Shown here: positions 23,701-33,640 of the stretch, piece by piece
Layout of the letters: every line of letters begins with the position of its first letter
How positions within the stretch are numbered: the first letter of the stretch is position 1
Assembly: GCA_001642005.1 (NCBI GenBank)
Contig: LWCA01000170.1
Location: 1-44,598 of the forward strand
Reading direction: 5' to 3'
Origin: Intoshia linei
Lineage: Eukaryota; Orthonectida; Rhopaluridae
DNA length: 44,598 nt
The notes under the pieces: model-generated
Database searches by the model: none
The model's input: only the letters and a program-made list of their open reading frames with translations
Told to the model about the DNA's origin: nothing
Program-made: the position numbers and the translations under genes

Positions 23701-26700
23701 TTTAACCAAACGACACCTGGAATTTCGACTATATACGTAATACCTGGGCTAAAAATTATATGAAGATAAATTTTTCAAATGTAATTTTTACCAATGAAAC
23801 CAGAATATCTTTAGATGGGCCAGATTCGTGGAGTAAAGGTTGGTTAATGAATAACAGATCACCACCAAACCGTTTAAGGAGGCATCAAGGGGTGGGAGTA
23901 TAATGATTTGGGCAAGCATTGTGAAAGACACTATTATTGGACCTTTTAAGTTAGATGATGGAGTCAAAATTAATTCTGAAACATACTGCGCGTTTATAAA
24001 TAATAACGTTTTTCATGAATAAAAAAAAAAGGTAAAAGCTTTCTTAAAAATTTCATTTTTATGCATGATAATGCCCAAGTCACGCATCCCGTAATACAAA
24101 AAAATATCTTTCATTAAATGGCTATGAATCAGAAAAAATAATGTGTTGGCCGCCAAATTCTCCCGATCTTAATTGTATTGAAAATCTATGGTCCATAATT
24201 AAATGAAAGATATACAGTGGGAATAAACAATATCAATCAAAGAACAATCTATGGCATACAATTGTGAAAGAAATCAAAACAATCGATGCAAAAACAATTG
24301 AAAACCTCATGAAATCCATAGATAAACGACTTTTTCTTGTAATATCCGGAAAGGGGTATATTAATATGTAAAGTTTAATTACATTTTTTTGCATGAATTT
24401 GGTTTAAAATACAATGGACTATATTATTTAAATATTTAAAAAAATTTATTTATTCGTATTAACAAGAAATTATTGTTTAATCTTAATTTGCATAATAATT
24501 TGGCACACCAAAAATCACAAAATTTTCTTAAATCTTCGTGTATTAACTTTTTCTCTTGAATACATTACATTTTTCTTGAAACGTTAAAGTATTATTAGTT
24601 GAATATATAAATATGATAAAAAAATTAATAGAATTAAGTGACTACATTTTAAATTATTAATATTTTTTATGTTTGCATAATAACGCATTGCATGCATTCT
24701 TGGAACGCAGTGTATAAGGATTTGTGTAAATAAAGATTTACGGTCCTCGGGAATATAGTTAAAGCCATGATATATCACTGAAAAATACATTTGAAATAAA
24801 CAGTTCCAAACAGGATTCAAATTTTGATCTTCAGATACCAAAGTAACAAATTCTCTGCCATCAATTTCAATAACAACATATGAACTCCTTTTGAAAAATC
24901 GGCGAGGTTTAAAAATATTGGCCTAAAATGTAAAATATATGCAAAGATATGTTTCTGCTTTTGCGGTTTCAGTCAGTCTAAATATAAATAAACCACTTTT
25001 ATTAATATTATAATAGAATGGGAACTAAATTTTAAAATTTTTTTAAATTCTAGGACTTTCACATCTTAAAAAAGTGTAATGTGAGGTTTTCAAAATGTAC
25101 TTTCTTGGGTTTGCAATTATGATAATGTTAATGATTTTAAACATTATCCTACAATTTATGTTGTATACAATTATAGGGCTTTTTTCATTTTTAAAAAAAG
25201 GTAATTTGTGTTTTTGCCGTAAATTATATAAGATTATTAAATTTATCACAATGTTGGTAATTTTAAAAAAAAAAATTGAGTTTAGATCTTGACGGATTCA
25301 ATTGCTGAAAATGACATTTGCAATAAAATCTAATCAATGAAAAATTAGCATTGGAAAGTGCTATTTTTAAAACTATACCGTTACTTTCTTATATAAACTG
25401 GAACAAACAGACATACAGTTTTAACTAAATTAATTTATAAGTAAGGATTGTTTTTAATGTGAGATTTGGCTATTTTCTTTGCGGTACACGTGAACACTAA
25501 TGATGGCGCACAAGTGAAAAAATTCCCCTTAAAAACCCTACCATAATTTGGTCAAAAAATCTATGATTATGTCGCTCTAACAAATTTTATATTTTTCTTT
25601 AGCATGAATAAAAGTGAATTACTCACACTATATTTGGCAACTAAAAAAGGACGGTAACACTCCCATTTTGACGAAAATACATAAAATGTATGCTGAAATT
25701 AGTATGAGAGAATATGCCTCAGAATTAAAAAACAATTATGTTTCTTGAAAAATTCGGTCTAGATGACTTTAAGAAGTAATTAGTACTAGCTTGGCTGTTT
25801 TGTACTACGTACAAACAGCACCTAGCTCTGCCGAGGGCACTCTTTTATTATACCAAAAAAATAAATTCACGTTGAAAATCTAACTTAAAAATCCACTACA
25901 CAGTGTGTCAATTTATTAGGCAGATCACTAAAATTGATCTAATAAACTTTAGGAATGATGAAAACTTAATTTTTTTTGTCATTAGGTGGCTTTTAATTGA
26001 TGTTAATATTATTGTTTATTTAGTTAAATTAGTGTGTCAATTTGTTAGGCGAATTTGAAATAGGACAAAAAAATGACTTAAATATTGACTAAAATAGTCA
26101 AATAACAGACTTATTGGCCAAAGGAAAGACAACTCTTCAAATATGCAAAGTTCTAAAACGCACCATCAAAAAATGGGCTCATTACGTATCAAAAAAAAAA
26201 AATGATAAGTCAAAATGTGGAAAAAAGGTAGTGACACCGCGAAAATTATTTTGATTAAGGCGGGGAATATCTACCACACCAGTTGCCACTAGTTACAAAT
26301 TATTTACAACTTGTAACATTACCAATGTTTAGAGAAATACTCGTTGTAGGGTATTAAAAACCATTGCTTCTGTCAAAAAATCTACGAAAAGGCCAATTTT
26401 AAAGCCAATTCATAAAGTAAAACGTATTAATTAGGCTAAATATAATTTAAAGACAAATTTCCAGATGGTTCTGTTCACTGATGAATGCTGTGCAACTTTA
26501 GATGGACCGGATGGGTGGTCAAGAGGCTGGGTACTTAATGATGCTAAAGTTCCGATTAGATTGCGTCGTCAATAAGGTGGAGGAGTGGTCATGTTTTGAG
26601 CTGGAATACTTGGTAGTCAAGTGTTAGGATCATTTCGAATTCCAAGTGGCGTAAAATTAAATTCAAAATTGTAATATTCACTATTTTGGCATGTTTAAAT

Positions 26701-28351
26701 TTTTATAGTTGGTTACACAGAATTTTTGGAGGAGAACTACTTTCCATGGTGCAATTCAAAGAGTGAAAAATTTAAAAACAATTTCAAATGCATGGACGAT
26801 AATGCACCTTCCCATGCATGATTATATAGTAGGACATTTTTATCAGAAAATGGACATTAATGGAGAAAAGTTAATAATTTGGGCTCTTAACAGTTCAGAT
26901 TTAAATCCAATAGAAAATTATTGGAGTATGATAAAGATGTAATATTTTTATAACCTATTAACTATACATATAACTCTACCATTTAAAAAGCTATATGCTG
27001 CTAGAACCCAATATAATTCCATTGAATCACTGTGGAATGCGATAAAACAGGTGTCTAGTACAATCTAATCAAAACGCGTCAAGAAGTTGGCAGATTCTGT
27101 TGATGGAAAATTGATTACATTGTTACAGGTTAATGGTAACTATATTAAACATTAGAAATAAATTTCGACTTTATATTCCTTGTCATTTATCAATATTTGT
27201 TAGATTTGACTAACAAATTAACACATTAATTTAAATAAATAAACAATAATATGTGAATAAAAAGTTTTTTTACAAAATAAATTTAGTTTTTTTAATGAAT
27301 AATATTAACATCAATTAAAAGCCACCTAATTACAAAAAAAAATTAAGTTTTCATCATTCCTAGAGTTTATTACATTAATTTTAGGGATCTGCCTAATAAA
27401 TTGACACATGGTGTATTAACTATTATCAATCTTTTAAAGGAGTGGTTCCCAAATTTGTTTTAGGTGGAACCGTCATATCACATTATTTTTTACTTTAAAG
27501 TGAATTATTCCATCTTATATTTTTTTGGAATTACTGGAAATGTGTAGACGTACAATCCACATTTTTTTTGAAATTGTAGGATCAATATTTACATTTTCAA
27601 TTTTTGATTTTAATCGAAATATTTGAAAAATATTGGTTGATAATATATTAAAAATTATTTTTCACCGGGAATGCGTAGATTTCTGGGGTTAAAATTTTGT
27701 ATTTATATCAACTGGAATAAGCTCTATCTAAATAATCATTTTTTTAAATTCTCCAACTCGTTTAATTTTCAAAAAGAGGAACAACAGGGGTTTTTGACCC
27801 TTAGGATGTGAAATTGGGAGGTTGTAATTTATCTTATTATACGTCCCGGAAAACACTGTAATTGAAATGTGGTCTTTAAAAAATTCTAAGAATGCTAGTT
27901 ATTTCAATAAAGTAGGGGACACACACAGACACACAAACAAAAATCGCGTCGCATTTTATATAAGTTAGGATTTCTAAGGTTTTATGTTTTAAAAACGACT
28001 TTATGTTACTCAAAATGTCTATAATATGTAATAAATGTATATAATTTTCATGGACCCCGTTGAGAATGGCTATATATTATATTATAAAATAAATATAAAT
28101 GTAAACCTTTACAACCTTAATGTTAATGTAACAATTATATTTTAAATCATCTGACACTACAACAGGTTCAACTGGCATTTCTGTGCGAGGCATATTTTGA
28201 TTTTGGTTTAATTGTATAGTTAAATGTTGTGGTAAAGATAAAAAGGTTTCTGGTAAATCTCCAGTATGAACCTAAATTTTAAATTTACATTTTAGGTTAT
28301 CTAAATATTTATAAATCGTACCTCGTCACCATACAATGTACACTTTTTCAT
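20765..28351 (-). CDS. Small single-C2-domain protein
   Basis: Spliced gene, complement(join(20765..20827,21411..21551,21589..21637,24789..24922,28107..28271,28322..28351)), 193 codons. Phases agree at all five introns (50, 3184, 3151, 37, 583 bp). Residues about 54-173 form a C2-type beta sandwich: YINIKVVKAN, SSYVVIEIDG, LNPVWN, SKMRISLFDQ and LIGSNHVTIL are its strands and turns. The usual calcium-binding Asp in the SDPY motif is Ser here, and the second site reads FDQQ, so calcium binding is doubtful. Lipid or protein binding is more likely. The N-terminal 50 residues are Pro/Gln-rich. LNPVWN...LFQIA followed by ISLFD resembles ferlin C2 domains and also NEDD4-family C2 domains. The family is not resolved. 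The two large introns are filled with transposons. Head to head with TBCE (127 bp). The last small exon is the least secure. Confidence 0.75.
21115..21310. repeat. Imperfect ~40-bp array, CCTTAAGG/TTTTACCAACC type
   Basis: Four to five diverged units of the type CTTTTACCAACCCTTAAGGAAAAA occur in intron 5 of the C2 gene. It is the reverse-orientation relative of the arrays at 32040-32450 and 44310-44465. Confidence 0.6.
21813..23097. mobile_element. Fold-back element in C2 gene intron
   Basis: Left end ATAAAATTGAATGTCTGTG and right end, read in reverse, ATAAAATTGAATGTTTGTC form the terminal inverted repeat, followed by a matching CCGTYTATTTAAAAA. Arms contain the shared fold-back landmarks (fragments of TTCAACCTCAAAAATCTA and AATTTGTGATTTTAAGC). 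There is no transposase. It abuts the Tc1 element that starts at 23108. Confidence 0.65.
23108..24712 (+). mobile_element. Tc1/mariner element A (decayed)
   Basis: The 1605-bp element is flanked by TA on both sides. Ends are CACTGAGTTCCAAG and, in reverse, CACTGCGTTCCAAG. The inverted repeats are long (about 230 bp). Each contains an inner direct repeat, GTGTGCCAAATTATTAT (about 23293 and, reversed, 24493-24509), related to the outer end. This is an IR/DR organisation as in some Tc1 families. Inserted in intron 3 of the C2 gene, 77 bp from exon 3. Confidence 0.88.
23345..24371 (+). pseudogene. Tc1-type transposase pseudogene, element A
   Basis: The remnant begins with an ATG and an intact N-terminal helix-turn-helix (NGISINEIASNLECDHRTIRR), then breaks by stop codon and frameshifts. 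Recognisable later are VIFTNETRISLDGPDSW, MHDNAQVTH and NSPDLNCIENLW, the three catalytic blocks of a DDE transposase. The first catalytic Asp is Asn (FTNE instead of FTDE), so it would be inactive even without the frameshifts. The gap between second Asp and final Glu appears to be about 36 residues, more than the usual 34. Confidence 0.85.
25010..25420 (+). repeat. Fold-back family fragment
   Basis: Right-arm fragment with GGTAATTTGTGTTTTTGCCG and a tail CTTTCTTATATAAACTGG-like block, in intron 2 of the C2 gene. The open frames found on both strands here are repeat by-products. Confidence 0.6.
25786..25898 (+). repeat. Dispersed CTAG repeat, 5' half (split by Tc1)
   Basis: Starts CTAGCTTGGCTGTTTTGTAC. 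The sequence stops at TA (25897-25898), where Tc1 element B is inserted, and resumes at 27414. The uninterrupted copy at 5912 shows the continuous version. Confidence 0.85.
25899..27413 (+). mobile_element. Tc1/mariner element B (decayed)
   Basis: The 1515-bp element starts CACAGTGTGTCAATTTATTA and ends with its reverse complement (CACCATGTGTCAATTTATTA in reverse). TA duplications are at 25897-25898 and 27414-27415. Inverted repeats are over 100 bp, with inner copies TGTGTCAATTTGTTAGGC at about 26033-26050 and, reversed, near 27211-27227, again an IR/DR design. It interrupts a dispersed repeat, which gives a precise empty site. Located in intron 2 of the C2 gene. Confidence 0.92.
26070..27154 (+). 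pseudogene. Tc1-type transposase pseudogene, element B
   Basis: Degenerate remnant with several stops and frameshifts. Visible pieces are a helix-turn-helix (LLAKGKTTLQICKVLKRTIK), LFTDECCATLDGPDGWSRGW (first Asp intact), DDNAPSHA (second Asp) and NSSDLNPIENYW (final Glu). The LDGPDxWSxGW block is shared with element A, so the two transposases are distant relatives despite different termini. Confidence 0.85.
27414..27529 (+). repeat. Dispersed CTAG repeat, 3' half
   Basis: Continues the repeat split by Tc1 element B: CTATTATCAATC, then GGAGTGGTTCCC, then TCATATCACATTA. Directly followed by a fold-back arm at about 27535. Confidence 0.85.
27535..27975 (+). repeat. Fold-back family arm
   Basis: Contains CACCGGGAATGCGTAGATTT and TATATCAACTGGAATAAGCT, and ends in an ACACACAGACACACAAAC microsatellite-like stretch. 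Nearest relative, reversed, is 6400-7262. In intron 2 of the C2 gene. Confidence 0.75.
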
Positions 28352-28478
28352 TTTATAATAAAATTTATTTCAAATTAATTGTACAATTTGTACAAGAATA
28401 AAAGTAAAAAATGTATTATAAAAACAAATGAAATTTATTTACTAATGTATTGGTAACAATGCATTACTCGTTATATTT
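28352..28478. promoter_or_regulatory. 127-bp bidirectional promoter region (C2 gene / TBCE)
   Basis: Start codons at 28351 (minus) and 28479 (plus) leave only 127 bp for both 5' UTRs and promoters. The DNA is very AT-rich. No GC-box or clear TATA pair stands out. Shared regulation is inferred from geometry alone. Confidence 0.6.
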
Positions 28479-31400
28479 ATGAATCACAAACTATTTTTGC
28501 AAGCTAAGGTGAAAGTATCAAAAAAAAATGAAGAAAAATACGTTACAGCCATTATACGTTACATTGGGCACGTTCATGACACACAAGGTATGTTTCATTC
28601 ATTTTTTCCATTCATTGAGCGCTTTGAAATTTAATTTAGTTTAAATTCTGATTGTAAAATGTACATTTTACATTGATTGTGTATTATGGAAAATTATGTT
28701 TATTTTTTAAAAGTCTTATTTTACTTGCAGGAATATGGTATGGAGTTGAATTTTTTGAACACTGTCGTGGTAAACATCATGAATATGTGTACTATGACCG
28801 TAACAGAAAGCTAGAAATACCAGAGTTGGTTTTTATAATTTTAAATAAAATGTTCAATCCTATGTAACTATTTAGAGGTCATTCCTTTTCTTTTGTCCGT
28901 GAAGGTAATGTTTATCCGGGTGAATGTATCATGATTGTAATTTTATCAAAATATGGTTACGATTGCACTGAATATGAAGAAATAAATATTTCAACCAATA
29001 AGGTCATTGAATGTATTGGTTTTGAAAAGACAAAATTAATTAGAAGGTTTTTAAAATAATAATAATGTCGAATTTGAAATTATTTTTAGCAATTTTTCCA
29101 AATTAAAATATGTGGATATTTCATATTCTAATGTTGCCTTTTTATCTCTGAAGAATTCTACTGATTTTATGATTACCTTTAAAAATCTTGAATCTATAGA
29201 TTTAATCGACACTCTTTTATTGGATTTCAATAAAGCAATAGAAATATTTCAACATTTACCTTCTCTTAAAACTGCAAATTTAAAGTAATTTTTTTAATTT
29301 TTGTGTCGTTTTATCATTCATTTAGCAAGAATCCTTTCAATTGGGATTTGGTTAATAGTATTGCCAAAATAAATGGAATTACCACTTTAAGCATTCAAAA
29401 TACTCAAATTAAAGATATTCATGTAATATAACACGGGTTTCTTGAGTATGAGTAGTTAACACTTTTAAACGTTTAACGTTTCTATTTAAAAAATACTCAA
29501 TGGTACCCAAATCAAAACTTCTGTGTCCATTAAATGGACTCCATTTCTATTATATATTTTGGGGAATTACAAAATTTTTTACTTGAATGTTTTTTTAAAC
29601 GTGTATATTTGAAGTATTTTATTAATGATCAAAAATTAAATTTATGGTGAATATTATTAAAATAAATGTAGTAGCCGTGAATTGTTAAATGTTTTAATTT
29701 TAATCCAAGTGTTTTTGAATAGGCTTGTGAAAAATATGTTGGACTAACGTTTGTTAGTACTCTTATGGCTAAAATTTTTCTTGAATTCCCCAAAATTTTA
29801 ACGTTTTGATTTTGAGATATTGTGTCTTTAGCTGTCTCTGGTAGCTACCACTTTTCCAAATGTGAAAATATTAAACCTTTCTTATAATAAAATTACGAAT
29901 ATTTACGATTTAACACTTTCCTGTGTATATTTGAAAGAATTATCTCTTGTTGCCAACAATATCGGAAATTGGTCCTTGCTGTTCTCCAATTTAGAGTCTT
30001 TTGAATTGTATATATTTTATATTTAATTGAATCAAATTTAATATAGTATTGACACTATAATCTTGGACGAAAATCCTATTTACCCTGTTAAATTGAATGA
30101 CGTGGTTATTGAAAGCATTACGACTCTTTCAATTAGAAGAACGAAAATAACTAGTGTATTTACTATACTACTAATTTGTATATAACTAAATTATATAATA
30201 TTAATTTTGTAACCCACGAGTGGTAAAATTTTTATAATTAAATTAATTAACTAACCGTGATTTTTAAATTTTTATGTATTTGTAAAGATTTTTATAATTT
30301 TAAAGTTATTTTTTAACTATGAAGTTTTTTAGTTGTGAAGTTTTATTTTTTCCGTGTATTCACAAAAAAAATTAATTTTGTATTATTTTTTAACTGTTTC
30401 ACACTTTCGTTTTATTTTGATTTTTTTAAAAAAAATTTTTGATTATTTTATTTCTTAATTTTACCTTGAAAGCGTTAATTCGGACAATGAAATATTTTTA
30501 TAATTTTGGAAACTGGATTTTTTTTTTAAAGTTGGTAAAACTGGAATAGTTGGATTTAAGTAGACGTCCTATATAAATCATGCCATTTTTTTGAAAATAT
30601 TAAATGATTTATATACATATGAATCATTGCATGTGAAACCACTATATAAATAAGGATTTTAGCAATTGTTAAGTAAAAACACCAAGAAATTTATGATACG
30701 AAACTCGAATTTTTTTATTTGAAATATCTAAGTTTAATCTTTCTCTTAAATAATTTTTTTTTGTATGTTTACTGAAAAAAGTTGTATTAGATTTATAATT
30801 ATAATTAGCTAATATCTGTTTTTTAAAATCTATCATTTAGTTTTTCTCATATTTAAAGTAATTTTAAATTTTGTAGTTAAGACCTGAAGGTGCAAATGTA
30901 AGATTATTAAATTTATAAGATTTTATTAGTCTTGACAAAGTAAAAGGAGTAATTTGGTTTTTGACCATGAAGTTGCAAATTTATGAGATTTAAATTTATC
31001 TTATATTCTGCAGAGAAAAAAATTACTTTTGAATTTGTGTTTCTTAAATTGAATTGAATTTTTAATTTACACGTTAAATAATATTTTCTTATTTAGTGGG
31101 ATGAAATTAGCTACATTACAAATATTATGCCTGGATTACAAAATTTTCGATTTTCACAAAATTTTTTAACTAAAAGAGATGAAAATTGGTGGGATATGTG
31201 CTTGGGTCGAATGCCAGATTTGTCTACATTGGATTTATCATTTGTAATAAATTGAAAGCAATTTTATCAATGAATTAAGATATCCGCCAAATCACTTAAA
31301 GATGCTGAAGTGTTTTATTGGAATGAAATGAAAAGTGTTTACCTGGAAGCCAAATCGAATGGTAAACTCAACGATTTTTTTGCGGTGAATCCAAACTATG

Positions 31401-33090
31401 TAAAGGTTATAGCTGGTTTAATTTTTTCTTATTGTCTTTATTATATTTAGTATACGGTGAACCAGTTTATCACTTTGTCAAACCAATTACCATCAATCAA
31501 AATTTGTTGAGTATGCAATATTTTATTTTAAAATGAAACTTTAATATACAGGATATTGAGATACTACTGTACTGAAAAAAATCTCTTTACATTCACGAGG
31601 AATATTTTATAAATAATGTTACATTAAAACAGTAGTTCCAGATTGTGGTTCAAAACTATATGCCTGGGGTTCGTGAGATTCAAATAAAATATAGAAAAAT
31701 TTCGATCAACTTTTGTTTAATTTTATAGAAGAATATTTAATATTTATTACAGTTTCTAGATGTTGGCAATTTATCCCAAACCCTACACGACCGCTACATT
31801 ATTATTTTAAAAATTCCAATTTTATCTCATCATTAATAAAATTTAATAATAAATCCGATTTCAAGCCCTCAGCGAAAAATCGGATTTTACCAAAACTTAT
31901 GAAAAGAATCTATTTAATCAAACCTCAAAATAAAAAATCCAAGTTCACCAACTCTTAACACGTAACTGCTCGCTCAAAAATTATTTTTGTAATGTAACTA
32001 CTCGCGTGGGGTATAAAAAGACTATTGAAAGATTCTATGAAATTTATACAGTCCGGAGGTTATAAAAGTGGGGTTTTCCCTTAAGGGTTGGTATAATTGG
32101 AATTTTCCCTAAACGGTAATTAAAACTGAATCTTTTCTTTAAGGGTTGGTAAAACTGGATTTTTTTCTTAAGGTTTGATAAATTTTGATTTTTAGTAAAA
32201 ATCGATAGATTTAATCCCCTTTTTTCAATATTTTTTTTAGTAACACGATTTTAGTAATCTTATGAGAAAAACCTCTTATTCCAACCACAAAATTAATAAC
32301 GTTTAAGGGAAATATCCTTTTTTTTTTAATATTATTTTAAAAAATACGATTTACTAAATCTTATGAGCAAACAACTGTTCCTAATCTAAAACTCAAAATA
32401 AAAAATGAAATTTTACCAACCTCAATAAAAAAATCAGATTCATATAATTCATAATCAACCATTATTATTATCATTAATCAAGAAGAAAATGAAATGTTTT
32501 ACGTATCTAAAGCTTTTAATTTGAACTGAAAAAGTTTAAGTATAATTATGATGCTAATCATTTTAAGTTATAATTTAACGGAATTTTTATACTTCAGAAA
32601 AATACAAACTCCGTTAATTAGGAATTTTTTCCATTAAATAAGAATTATCATGTATTTACATTATTATACATTAATAATTAACCACTTAATAAATGTAACC
32701 CTCGATTAATGTGGTTAATGAATCTTAAAAATAGTACTTGTTAAAGTTAATAATTTAATGTTTTTTATGCTTTTATTTTAGATTTGACAATTACATTTAA
32801 TGAACATACTATTGTGAAAGATCATATATCGGATAACATGATAATTAAAAGATTTAAAATTTTGTGTAAAAATATATTCAACATTGGTCGACATAAAAAA
32901 TTGCGCGTTTTCGTCGTTAAACCAGTAAATTTAATTTATAATGTACTTTTTTGAGCATGCCTGAAATTTTTTGATGTATTAAAATTAAATTTAGGAATTA
33001 AAAGAGTTGCATGAAATATTTGACGATTTGTATGAACTTTCTTATTATGGAATTTCAAGTGGAGATAAAATATACATAGAAGAGATGTAG
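28479..33090 (+). CDS. TBCE: Tubulin-specific chaperone E
   Basis: Spliced gene, join(28479..28587,28731..28824,28876..29046,29090..29284,29326..29422,29832..30007,30047..30155,31097..31243,31280..31405,31451..31505,32782..32924,32995..33090), 505 codons with all phases agreeing; human TBCE has 527. TBCE binds alpha-tubulin in the cytosolic heterodimer-assembly complex. Domain order is the family's: CAP-Gly (about 10-80; RYIGHV, GIWYGVEF, SFSFVRE), leucine-rich repeats (about 125-366; LKYVDISYSNV, VKILNLSYNKI, LSTLDLSF), then a ubiquitin-like domain (about 428-505; LTITF to GDKIYIEE). LTKRDENWW and NDFFAVNPNYVK match the LRR cap and the NP-type segment. The CAP-Gly GKNDG motif reads GKHHE, so recognition of EEY/F tails may be altered. 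Six introns are 36-51 bp. Introns 2 and 10 use unusual GTTG donors. No paralogue family is closer. Confidence 0.95.
31740..32450 (+). repeat. Degenerate GGGTTGGTAAAACTGG array in TBCE intron 10
   Basis: At 32040-32205 at least three units of CTTAAGGGTTGGTAAAACTGG alternate with TTTTTCTTAAGG, period about 40 bp. The flanks are more diverged and partly inverted. An 81-codon frame at 31713-31958 lies in the array and is not coding. Confidence 0.65.
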
Positions 33091-33215
33091 CAAGCTAAAT
33101 TTTGTAAATTGTATTGTTTAATTTTTTATCAAGTTAAATTGAAATCTTTATTTATCAATTAAAAGTGTTTAAATTGTAAAAATTCATTTTCTACCAAATC
33201 GTTCTAAATGTATGT

Positions 33216-33221
33216 AATAAA
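33216..33221 (+). terminator. Candidate poly(A) signal of TBCE
   Basis: AATAAA about 125 nt after the TBCE stop. The remaining gap to 33640 has no gene. CCAGCGTTTCCCAGAGTGGAC near 33262 looks like a MITE end. Confidence 0.4.
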
Positions 33222-33640
33222 TGAGTAGTTTTTAAAGATTTAATACAAATCATTCTTATACCAGCGTTTCCCAGAGTGGACTTTTGAAAAATTTATTTTG
33301 AAAGTTATTAGTTTATCTGACCACTTAAAATACCATTTCAGAGCTAGAACTGTATTTTAAAAAAGACTTGGTATCTAAAGGAATTTTTGAAAAATAATCA
33401 CTAAATAATGTATGCTTATTAGACTTTATATCATAAACATACTTACATTATATTTAATTGAATAATTAATACAAAAATCACTTGAAAAAATTTATTTTGT
33501 AAGTTATAAGTGATTACCCAAAAAATGGGTAATTTTTTAGAGCGTCATCCACACTGGACTAATATAAATATAAAATATTTAATTCATTTTTAAAAGAACA
33601 TGAGAACAGAATTCGCAATTTCTGCTACTCCATATTACTG

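Noticed and set aside
24584-24841. 85-codon minus-strand open frame spanning C2 exon 3 and the Tc1 end
   Set aside because: It runs from C2 exon 3 through a GT donor into intron and transposon terminal repeat. The splice at 24789 gives the family-consistent continuation.
26709-26942. 77-codon plus-strand frame as an independent gene
   Set aside because: It is a piece of the decayed transposase of Tc1 element B.
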